Positions 8,290 through 14,481 of a stretch of 29,719 bases of DNA are shown here, one piece after another; position 1 is the first letter of the stretch, and each line of letters begins with the position of its first letter. Position numbers and translations under genes: made by a program. The stretch is taken from positions 1 through 29,719 of the forward strand of contig CAJWZN010000006.1 in NCBI GenBank assembly GCA_913050105.1. The letters run 5' to 3'. The stretch is from an uncultured Synechococcus sp. GTDB lineage: Bacteria; Cyanobacteriota; Cyanobacteriia; PCC-6307; Cyanobiaceae. The notes beneath the pieces are model-generated. The model did no database searches. It worked only from the letters and a program-made list of their open reading frames with translations, and was not told the origin of the DNA.

Positions 8290-8672
8290 CAGTTCACGAA
8301 GCCACCACGGCCGTTACCCCAGGCACCACCGCCGTTGCGCCAGCCGCCGTGGTAGCCGCCATTGCCCCAAGTATTGCGGCTGTTGCCCCACTTATTGCCG
8401 CTCTTGCCGTTCTTCCATTTGCCAGATCCACGGCTGTTGCTGAACTTATGCCCCCCACCGTTGCCCCATTTGCTCTTGGCGACCAGCTCTTCTTCAGAGT
8501 CGGATGGGTTCAGCAATGAACTCCAGTCGCCGGTCTGAGCTGCTTTGATCCGAGCCTCAAGACTGCTTTCAAGATGATCGGGTGCTGAGTAGGTGTTGCT
8601 GGCCTCGGCGCTTTGGCAGAGAACGGCGCTGGAGGCGAGCAACGCCTGAAAAGCAATCAGGGAGCGTTTCAT
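8286..8672 (-). CDS. grrA: GrrA: exported glycine/Asn-rich cyclophane RiPP precursor
   Basis: 128 residues from ATG. Residues 1-24 look like a Sec signal peptide (MKRS, hydrophobic core, AEA before Ser25). Residues 25-65 are a polar leader-like segment containing LESSLEARIKAAQ. Residues 69-128 form the core with eight aromatic-X-Asn units: W69-G-N, F77-S-N, W86-K-N, W95-G-N, W102-G-N, W111-R-N, W118-G-N and F125-V-N, spaced 7-9 residues and embedded in Gly/Lys/Ser/Arg, with a final Trp128. Aromatic-X-Asn is the kind of site GrrM-family enzymes convert to cyclophanes. The gene lies 57 bases after grrP and overlaps grrM by four bases, implying coupled synthesis of substrate and enzyme. Product activity is unknown. 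Confidence 0.92.
   Translation of the reverse strand: MKRSLIAFQALLASSAVLCQSAEASNTYSAPDHLESSLEARIKAAQTGDWSSLLNPSDSEEELVAKSKWGNGGGHKFSNSRGSGKWKNGKSGNKWGNSRNTWGNGGYHGGWRNGGGAWGNGRGGFVNW
8289..8468 (-). repeat. Eight-unit aromatic-X-Asn core array inside grrA
   Basis: This is the coding part of GrrA residues 69-128. The aromatic residues occur at 69, 77, 86, 95, 102, 111, 118 and 125 (spacings 8, 9, 9, 7, 9, 7, 7), each followed two residues later by Asn. On the plus strand the repeats show as recurrent GTTGCCCCA/GTTGCGCCA-like blocks. The units are degenerate at DNA level (X is Gly, Lys, Arg, Ser or Val), so this is a protein-level repeat kept by function rather than a recent tandem duplication. 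Confidence 0.9.
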
Positions 8673-8729
8673 AAAGGAGGGATGGTGTCGTGGGCAGAAC
8701 TTGGCTTGTGCTGATGGTGGGATTGAACC

Positions 8730-9590
8730 TCAGCGGGCTGGTGTGACGGTTGTTGAAATTTCGGCGGTGACGTTGAGGATCAGGCCGTAAAGCGCCTGGA
8801 TGACTTCCCGGCTGAGGCCAACGCTGCTCTCGGGTCCGATCCAGCGCTCGACCATGTGGCGCGTCCCGGCGTCGCCGTCCATGTAGGCCTGCATCATCTG
8901 GCCGATTGCCAGGTTGGCGTTGGACAGCAACTTTCCGTTGTTCTGGCTCACGATGCAGCCGATGCCGGAACGGCCGTAGGGGCGCAACGGAAGCAGTGCG
9001 GTGCTTGCCGGGCTGCTGTTGGCGGCCAGCCAGAGGGTGCCGCCGCCCAGGATGGGGACATCCCCGCTGTCGTAGGCAGCCAGGGCCAGGGCTGGTGTGT
9101 CAAAAGGCTTCAGCGTGACCCCAGGCACCACACTTTTCAGCACCTTCGCTGAAGCGGAATCCTTGACCACACCTACGGTTTTGCCGGAAAGCGACGATGG
9201 CGTTCCGTCCACGGTGGTGTCGCTTGCGGTGAGCAAGCGGGTGCCACCTATTCCGAAGGGCAGTGTGTAATTCACCTGCGTGGAGCGGGCCCAGGTGAAC
9301 GCCACACCGCAGGCAATGTCGGCCTTGCCGGTGATCACGGCGTTCAGGCCCTCCTTCACAGAGTTGGCGCTGGTGTATTGGACTTTGCGGCGACGGGCCT
9401 GCATCCGGATCTGTTCCAGAACGTCGACGCCCAAGCCCTCATAGCCGGCATCGGTTTTCTGATACAGAGGCTTGACGTCCTCGAAGATCACCGCCTTGAG
9501 CGTGGTGCTTTCAGCAGCGGCGGGGGTGGCCCAGGCCAGCGGGGTGACCAAGGCCGCAGCTACGGCAATCGGGGCCAGACGAATTGGCAT
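8730..9590 (-). CDS. grrP: GrrP: periplasmic substrate-binding-like protein of the Grr system
   Basis: 286 residues from ATG. Residues 1-26 are a clear Sec signal peptide (MPIRLAPIAVAAALVTPLAW, AAA before Glu27). The mature part has the fold signature of family 3 extracellular solute-binding proteins: YEGLGVDVLEQI, GKADIACGVAFTWAR, VNYTLPFGIGG, LSGKTVGVVKDS and VERWIG near the C-terminus. No permease or ATPase gene is adjacent, so it is an orphan binding protein, as known for GrrP next to GrrA and GrrM. It probably acts in the periplasm on the modified peptide or a ligand; the exact role is unknown. It is the first gene of the grrP-grrA-grrM operon. Confidence 0.9.
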   Translation of the reverse strand: MPIRLAPIAVAAALVTPLAWATPAAAESTTLKAVIFEDVKPLYQKTDAGYEGLGVDVLEQIRMQARRRKVQYTSANSVKEGLNAVITGKADIACGVAFTWARSTQVNYTLPFGIGGTRLLTASDTTVDGTPSSLSGKTVGVVKDSASAKVLKSVVPGVTLKPFDTPALALAAYDSGDVPILGGGTLWLAANSSPASTALLPLRPYGRSGIGCIVSQNNGKLLSNANLAIGQMMQAYMDGDAGTRHMVERWIGPESSVGLSREVIQALYGLILNVTAEISTTVTPAR

Positions 9591-9602
9591 CCAACATCGG
9601 CA

Positions 9603-9617
9603 TACAGATTTTCTGTA
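9603..9617. promoter_or_regulatory. Dyad TACAGA-TTT-TCTGTA upstream of grrP
   Basis: A perfect 6-bp inverted repeat with a 3-base spacer lies 13-27 bases upstream of the grrP start, in the 148-base divergent region between grrP and the HtrA-type gene. Its size and symmetry suit an operator for a dimeric regulator or a short 5' UTR hairpin. It does not match the cyanobacterial LexA box pattern I know. No convincing -35/-10 pair for grrP could be picked. Confidence 0.35.
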
Positions 9618-9738
9618 GCCATGGTTTTGTGGTTTGACTGATGGTGTTTTGCGATGGGCGATGAATCTGTCCGATCCGGACCACCCTCACAGAGCTGCGA
9701 AGTCCGATAAAAAGAACAACCCTTATTTCTGCCGTCTG

Positions 9739-10839
9739 ATGAGCCAGCTGCTGCGACAGACCCTGATCCTGCTGCTGGGTGGATGGTTCCTGATGGGTTC
9801 CGTTCCCTCGGTATGGGCCATCGAGCACAGTTTCGTTGCGGACGCGGTGCGTCGTGTTGCTCCTGCCGTCGTTCGCATCGACACGGAGCGCACCGTTGAG
9901 CGGCAGCCGTTTGATCCAACCCTGATCGATCCACTGCTGCGTGATCTTCTTGGAGATCCCGCCAGAGGACCTGAGCGGGAACGCGGCCAGGGGTCCGGTG
10001 TGGTCATCGATACCGAGGGACTCGTCCTCACCAACGCCCACGTTGTTGATCGGGTGGAGACGGTGAGCGTGACCCTGGCCGATGGAGAGCAGCTGGATGG
10101 TCAGGTGGTGGGTATTGATCAGGTGACGGATCTGGCGCTCGTGCGTCTCGACGGCAAGACGCTTCCTCCCCAGGCACCTCTGGGTGATTCAGAGGTCATG
10201 GAGGTGGGCGACTGGGCGATCGCGCTGGGAACTCCCTTCGGCCTTGAACGCACCGTCACCCTTGGCATCGTCAGCAGTCTTCACCGCAATATCAACAGCC
10301 TTGGGTTTTCCGATAAACGCCTGGAGCTGATTCAGACCGATGCCGCCATCAACCCAGGCAATTCCGGTGGTCCTCTGGTTAACGGAGAAGGTGAAGTGAT
10401 CGGAATCAACACTCTCGTGCGTTCAGGCCCTGGCGCCGGCCTCGGCTTCGCCATCCCGATCAATCTTGCGCGTGGCGTGGCGGATCAGTTGGTGCAAAAG
10501 GGTGAGGTGGTGCATCCCTACATCGGTCTCCAGCTTGTGGCCTTGACGCCGCGCATCGCCAGGGAGCACAACCAGGATCCCAACGCCCTGGTGGAGCTGC
10601 CGGAGCGCCGTGGTGCTCTGGTTCAGTCGGTGTTACCGGAGGGTCCAGCTGAAAAGGCCGGGCTGCGACGCGGCGATCTGGTGATTGGCGTTCGCGATCA
10701 AACAGTGCTCGACCCACAGCAGCTGTTGGAAGTTGTGGATGGGTCTCCCCTCGGTGGGCAGCTTCAGCTCAAGCTGCTGCGCAATGGGAAGGAGCTCAAC
10801 CTTTCGGTGAAACCGGCACCCCTTCCAGGACTCAGCTGA
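9739..10839 (+). CDS. HtrA-type (HhoA/HhoB/HtrA) trypsin-like serine endopeptidase
   Basis: 366 residues from the ATG at 9739. The frame is open further upstream, but the MSQLLRQTLILLLGGWFL start gives a proper signal peptide ending at VWA before Ile28, so it is preferred. The protease domain has His101 (TNAHVV), Asp131 (TDLALV) and Ser209 in PGNSGGP. A C-terminal PDZ domain follows, with IGLQLVALTP, GALVQSVLPEGPAEKAG and LRRGDLVIGV. The protein should degrade or refold damaged periplasmic or lumenal proteins. Cyanobacteria carry up to three paralogues (HtrA, HhoA, HhoB); which one this is cannot be decided here. It is divergent from grrP and 37 bases upstream of rpiA. Confidence 0.93.
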   Translation: MSQLLRQTLILLLGGWFLMGSVPSVWAIEHSFVADAVRRVAPAVVRIDTERTVERQPFDPTLIDPLLRDLLGDPARGPERERGQGSGVVIDTEGLVLTNAHVVDRVETVSVTLADGEQLDGQVVGIDQVTDLALVRLDGKTLPPQAPLGDSEVMEVGDWAIALGTPFGLERTVTLGIVSSLHRNINSLGFSDKRLELIQTDAAINPGNSGGPLVNGEGEVIGINTLVRSGPGAGLGFAIPINLARGVADQLVQKGEVVHPYIGLQLVALTPRIAREHNQDPNALVELPERRGALVQSVLPEGPAEKAGLRRGDLVIGVRDQTVLDPQQLLEVVDGSPLGGQLQLKLLRNGKELNLSVKPAPLPGLS

Positions 10840-10864
10840 CACCCTTGCTACCGTCGCGCCCTCC

Positions 10865-10870
10865 AGGGAG
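10865..10870 (+). promoter_or_regulatory. Ribosome binding site deciding the rpiA start
   Basis: AGGGAG lies immediately before an ATG at 10871 (zero spacing) and six bases before a second in-frame ATG at 10877. The spacing is workable only for the second ATG, which also gives the usual start of the family just ahead of SDLQNQMKQAVADAA. Confidence 0.6.
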
Positions 10871-10876
10871 ATGTTG

Positions 10877-11596
10877 ATGTCGGATCTTCAGAATCAGATG
10901 AAACAGGCTGTGGCTGACGCAGCCGTCGATCAGATCAAGGACGGCATGGTCCTGGGGCTGGGGTCAGGTTCTACAGCTGCATTGATGATCCAGGGCCTCG
11001 GAGCCAAGCTCGCCAGTGGTGAACTCAAAAATATTGTTGGTGTGACCACCTCATTTCAGGGTGAGGTGCTGGCAGCTGAGTTGAACATCCCCCTGCTCAG
11101 CCTCAATGCAGTGGATCGGATTGATCTGGCGATTGATGGGGCTGACGAGGTTGATCCCTCTTTCCAGTTGATCAAAGGGGGCGGCGCCTGCCACGTGCAA
11201 GAAAAGCTGGTGGCGGCCAGGGCGGAGAGGTTTGTAGTGGTTGTTGACTCAACCAAGCTTGTTGACCGTCTCAATCTTGGTTTCCTGCTCCCCGTTGAAG
11301 TGCTGCCTGGGGCATGGCGTCAGGTGAAGCAGAACCTGGAGGATCTCGGAGGCCATGCGGATCTGCGCATGGCGCAGCGCAAAGCAGGCCCCGTGGTGAC
11401 GGATCAGGGCAACCTTGTCCTCGATTTGAAGCTCAACGATGGCATTGGTGATCCCATTGCTCTGGAGCAGACGATCAACAACATCCCGGGTGTTCTTGAG
11501 AACGGCCTGTTCGTCAATTTGGCGGATGAGGTTCTGGTTGGTGAGGTCTCTTCCGGAAGCGCAGGGGTGCGCAGCCTGGAGAAGCGCCTCAGCTGA
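10877..11596 (+). CDS. rpiA: Ribose-5-phosphate isomerase A
   Basis: 239 residues using the ATG at 10877 chosen by the Shine-Dalgarno spacing (an ATG at 10871 would add two residues). It interconverts ribose-5-phosphate and ribulose-5-phosphate in the Calvin cycle and pentose phosphate pathway. Family motifs are GLGSGSTAALMI (phosphate loop), the DGADEVD catalytic segment, KGGGACHVQEKLVA and LPVEVLPGAW. Length is normal for RpiA. It lies 37 bases after the HtrA-type gene on the same strand, and its last 8 bases overlap the 3' end of convergent hisD. Confidence 0.97.
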   Translation: MSDLQNQMKQAVADAAVDQIKDGMVLGLGSGSTAALMIQGLGAKLASGELKNIVGVTTSFQGEVLAAELNIPLLSLNAVDRIDLAIDGADEVDPSFQLIKGGGACHVQEKLVAARAERFVVVVDSTKLVDRLNLGFLLPVEVLPGAWRQVKQNLEDLGGHADLRMAQRKAGPVVTDQGNLVLDLKLNDGIGDPIALEQTINNIPGVLENGLFVNLADEVLVGEVSSGSAGVRSLEKRLS

Positions 11597-12902
11597 GACG
11601 TTGTCTCACAGACTCAGCATGGCTGTGCAGTCCTTCGCTCTTGGCCAGCTCGCAGACCGCCGATCCCGTGGCCTCCAGGGCGGCTCGGTTGAAGGCGATC
11701 ATCGATGTGTGTCGCATGAACGTCTCCACCGAAAGCGCTCCGCTGAAGCGGGCTGCGGCGCAGGTTGGAAGGGTGTGGTTTGGGCCCGCCAGGTAGTCGC
11801 CCACAGCTTCGGGCGACCAGGGGCCCAGAAAAATTGCGCCTGCATGTTGGATGCGATCCGCCAAGGCCTCCGGTCGTTCCACAAGCAATTCCAGATGTTC
11901 AGGAGCGAAGTTGTCGCTCAGTTGAGCGCAGGTCTCAAGGTCGTCGCAGATCACCACAAGGCCCCAGTCTCTGAGCGATGTTTCGCAGATTTCCCGGCGT
12001 GGGTGATCCTCCAGTTGCTGAGCAATGGCCAGCCCAACAGAGTCAGCGAGTTCGGCCGATGTGGTGATCAACACGGCGGAAGCCAGTGGATCGTGCTCGG
12101 CCTGAGCCAGCAGGTCTGACGCCACTTGGTTCGCCTTGGCGGTGTGATCGGCGATCACCAGCACTTCGCTTGGGCCTGCCAGGGAATCGATGCCCACCTG
12201 GCCGTAGACAGCCTGCTTGGCCAGGGTCACATAGATGTTGCCAGGACCACTGATCACATCCACTTTGTCAACACTTTCAGTGCCGTAGGCCATGGCGGCG
12301 ATCGCCTGCGCGCCTCCAATCCGCAGAACAGTACGCACACCAGCCATATGGGCCGCTGCCAGAACAACTTGATTCACCTGCCCGTCGGGGCCTGCCGGTG
12401 AGCAGATCACGGTGTCATTCACGCCGGCCACCCGTGCGGGGACAGCATTCATCAAAACGGTGCTGGGGTAGGCAGCGCGGCCCCCCGGTACGTAAAGACC
12501 GGCTCTCTTGACAGGTCGCCAGCGGCGGCCCAGTCGTTCCCCATGGACCCCTTCCATGCTGATGTCGGCTGGCCGCTGACGCTGATGGAATTCACTGATG
12601 CGGCGATGGGCCAGCTCCAGGGCATCCCGGAGGTTTCCAGGCAACTGGGTCCAGGCGCGTTCGAGCTCCCTGGTTGAGACCGTCAGGGGCTGGGGGTCAA
12701 AGCGATCAAACCGTTGGGTGAATTCGCGTACGGCGCTGTCTCCGCGTTCTTTCACCTCACTCAGAATGGTGTCAACCCGATCTCTCACTTCCCTTTGCTG
12801 GCTTGTGCTGGTTCTTCGGGTCAGCCTCAGAAGTTCAGCGGCACCCTGCTGGGGATCGCGGACGCAGAGCAGGGGGAAGGCCGCGGGGCTGCTCTCAGGC
12901 AA
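11589..12902 (-). CDS. hisD: Histidinol dehydrogenase
   Basis: 437 residues, start TTG at 12902 (no ATG or GTG sits near the expected N-terminus). The enzyme catalyses the last two oxidation steps of histidine synthesis, histidinol to histidine, with NAD and zinc. Motifs include YVPGGRAAYPSTVLMNAVPA, RIGGAQAIAAMAYGTE, DVISGPGNIYV, AEHDPLASAVLITTS, APEHLEL and the C-terminal GPNHTLPTCAAARFSGALSV carrying catalytic and metal-binding His. Length is typical. It is a stand-alone gene: convergent with rpiA (8-base overlap) and divergent from rpsT across 94 bases. Confidence 0.97.
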   Translation of the reverse strand: MPESSPAAFPLLCVRDPQQGAAELLRLTRRTSTSQQREVRDRVDTILSEVKERGDSAVREFTQRFDRFDPQPLTVSTRELERAWTQLPGNLRDALELAHRRISEFHQRQRPADISMEGVHGERLGRRWRPVKRAGLYVPGGRAAYPSTVLMNAVPARVAGVNDTVICSPAGPDGQVNQVVLAAAHMAGVRTVLRIGGAQAIAAMAYGTESVDKVDVISGPGNIYVTLAKQAVYGQVGIDSLAGPSEVLVIADHTAKANQVASDLLAQAEHDPLASAVLITTSAELADSVGLAIAQQLEDHPRREICETSLRDWGLVVICDDLETCAQLSDNFAPEHLELLVERPEALADRIQHAGAIFLGPWSPEAVGDYLAGPNHTLPTCAAARFSGALSVETFMRHTSMIAFNRAALEATGSAVCELAKSEGLHSHAESVRQRLS

Positions 12903-12996
12903 GGTTGCGATCTGGACAGTGTTCCGAAACTAGGACCTGGCTAGGGGTGACAGTCGGCAGGTATTCTTATGGATTGTTCGCAACGTTTCAGCGGCA

Positions 12997-13293
12997 GTGG
13001 CCAATAACAAAGCAGCGAAAAAACGGATCGATGTAGCTGAGCGCAACCGTCTGCGCAACCGCAACTACAAATCAGCCTTGCGCACTCTGATGAAGCGCTG
13101 CTTCACAGCCTGCGACGCCTACCAGGCCACCCCTGGTGATGAGGCCAAAGCCACTGTCAAGAGCACTCTCAACGCTGCTTTCAGCAAAATCGATAAAGCC
13201 GTGAAGGTCGGGGTGCTTCACCGCAACAACGGTGCAAATCAGAAATCACGCCTCAGTGCAGTGGTTCGAAGGGTTCTGGAACCAGCCAGCTGA
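12997..13293 (+). CDS. rpsT: 30S ribosomal protein S20
   Basis: 98 residues from GTG. The very basic N-terminus (MANNKAAKKRIDVAERNRLR) and the helical pattern through NYKSALRTLMKR to HRNNGANQKSRLSAVVRRV are typical of S20, which binds 16S rRNA. No Shine-Dalgarno sequence is visible upstream, as is common in this lineage. A TATTCT -10-like hexamer lies at 12962-12967 but without a clear -35. It is the first gene of the plus-strand block leading into the RNA polymerase genes. Confidence 0.97.
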   Translation: MANNKAAKKRIDVAERNRLRNRNYKSALRTLMKRCFTACDAYQATPGDEAKATVKSTLNAAFSKIDKAVKVGVLHRNNGANQKSRLSAVVRRVLEPAS

Positions 13294-13359
13294 GCTGAAA
13301 CCTTTCGAGCCATCGACAACAACCGGCAGAATGGGTCGAAAGCGCGTTTCGGCCCTCCT

Positions 13360-14148
13360 GTGTCGTCCACTCCGACGCTGATCGACAGTCACTGTCACAT
13401 TGTTTTCCGCAACTTCGAGGAAGATCTCGACGCGGTGGCGTCCCGTTGGCGCGAAGCAGGGGTGGGAGCTTTGCTCCATGCCTGTGTGGAACCGTCGGAG
13501 ATTCCAGCCATTCGGGCGCTGGCGGATCGCTTCCCGGAGATGCGTTACTCGGTCGGTGTTCATCCGCTCGATACAGAACACTGGTGCGATGACACCGTGT
13601 CTGTGCTTCGACGGGCGGCTTTGGAAGATGATCGCGTGGTTGCGATTGGTGAGCTGGGTCTCGATCTGTTCCGGGACAAGAACCTCGATGAGCAGCTGAA
13701 TGTGCTGCGGCCTCAACTTGATCTGGCGGTGGAATTGGATCTCCCTGTGATCATCCACTGCAGGGATGCTGCCGAACCGATGCTGAGTGAGCTGAGGACT
13801 AGACAATCGGAGGGACGTTGTCCCTCCGGAGTGATGCATTGCTGGGGAGGAACTCCCGAAGAAATGCATCAGTTCCTTGAGCTCGGCTTCTACATCAGTT
13901 TCAGCGGTACGGTCACGTTCCCCAAGGCAGTGTCAACGCACGACTGCGCTCGCCAGGTGCCTGAAGATCGCTTTCTTGTGGAGACAGATTGTCCGTTCCT
14001 GGCGCCGGTGCCTCGCCGCGGCAAGCGAAACGAGCCGGCCTTTGTGGCGTCAGTGGCTGCTCGGGTGGCTGACCTGCGAGACGCTGAGCTATCGAAGGTT
14101 GCTGAGAGCAGCACGGCAAACGCTCGTCGTCTCTTCAGGCTTCCCTAA
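13360..14148 (+). CDS. TatD family metal-dependent hydrolase
   Basis: 262 residues from GTG. It has the TIM-barrel metal ligands of the TatD family: His11 and His13 (DSHCH), Glu in IGELGLD, His in VIIHCRD, His in VMHCWGG and Asp in VETDCPFLAP. TatD-type enzymes are DNases or exonucleases acting in repair or nucleic-acid turnover; the substrate here is unproven. The gene stands between rpsT and rpoB, an order I recall from other cyanobacteria. A 274-base gap with a promoter candidate follows. Confidence 0.93.
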   Translation: MSSTPTLIDSHCHIVFRNFEEDLDAVASRWREAGVGALLHACVEPSEIPAIRALADRFPEMRYSVGVHPLDTEHWCDDTVSVLRRAALEDDRVVAIGELGLDLFRDKNLDEQLNVLRPQLDLAVELDLPVIIHCRDAAEPMLSELRTRQSEGRCPSGVMHCWGGTPEEMHQFLELGFYISFSGTVTFPKAVSTHDCARQVPEDRFLVETDCPFLAPVPRRGKRNEPAFVASVAARVADLRDAELSKVAESSTANARRLFRLP

Positions 14149-14154
14149 CTTGCT

Positions 14155-14183
14155 TTGGAAAGAGCAATACTCGTATGTAAGAT
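14155..14183 (+). promoter_or_regulatory. Candidate sigma-70-type promoter for rpoB
   Basis: TTGGAA (14155-14160) and TAAGAT (14178-14183) are separated by exactly 17 bases and match the -35 and -10 consensus at four of six positions each. They stand directly after the TatD-family stop, about 240 bases before rpoB, leaving a long 5' leader. The gap 14149-14422 otherwise holds the hairpins and small frame listed below. Confidence 0.4.
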
Positions 14184-14298
14184 GTTGTATTGCCTGGCCA
14201 TGCTTCCGTTTTTTCGGAGTCATGGCACCAGAAGCGTCCAATTACCTTCCGGTGCACTTGTCGTCGTCAGCTGATCTGACTCGAAATCTCTGAGCTCA

Positions 14299-14334
14299 AC
14301 TGCGGCACTGCCGGCTCCCTGACAGAGCCGCAGT
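14299..14334 (+). other. Alternative hairpins in the rpoB leader
   Basis: ACTGCGGC (14299-14306) can pair with GCCGCAGT (14327-14334) in a perfect 8-bp stem. CGGCTC (14312-14317) can instead pair with GAGCCG (14325-14330). The two stems share 14327-14330 and exclude each other, a layout compatible with an attenuator or ribosomal-protein-like autoregulation of rpoBC. No terminator T-run follows, so the role is speculative. Confidence 0.3.
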
Positions 14335-14367
14335 CAGCCGCTGTTGTTGCGAGGAGGTGGCGGGTTG

Positions 14368-14481
14368 ATGCCAGTAACGATGCCCAGGTTGTGTCCCTTT
14401 CGTCCTCTCTGCCGGTCCCCGCATGAGCAGCAGCGCGATTCAGGTCGCCAAGACCGCTACCTACCTCCCCGACCTGGTTGA
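14368..14481 (+). CDS. Possible 37-codon leader frame overlapping the rpoB start
   Basis: An ATG at 14368 is preceded by GAGGAGGT (14351-14358), the strongest Shine-Dalgarno-like sequence in the leader, at 9 bases spacing. The frame reads MPVTMPRLCPFRPLCRSPHE and continues across the rpoB ATG (14423) in another frame, ending at TGA 14479-14481. The peptide is Pro/Arg-rich and resembles no family I know. It could couple translation to rpoB or be chance. Confidence 0.2.
   Translation: MPVTMPRLCPFRPLCRSPHEQQRDSGRQDRYLPPRPG

Noticed and set aside
8601..8672. Lipoprotein signal in GrrA because of Cys19
   Set aside because: The residues before the Cys (AVL) do not fit the lipobox pattern, and a normal signal peptidase I site (AEA before Ser25) follows.
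9634..9738. Upstream extension of the HtrA-type protease
   Set aside because: The added 35 residues precede a signal peptide that fits only the ATG at 9739.
10216..10223. HIP1 palindrome GCGATCGC (another at 12298-12305)
   Set aside because: Only two copies were seen, both inside coding sequence; this is a generic cyanobacterial octamer and too sparse here to mean anything.
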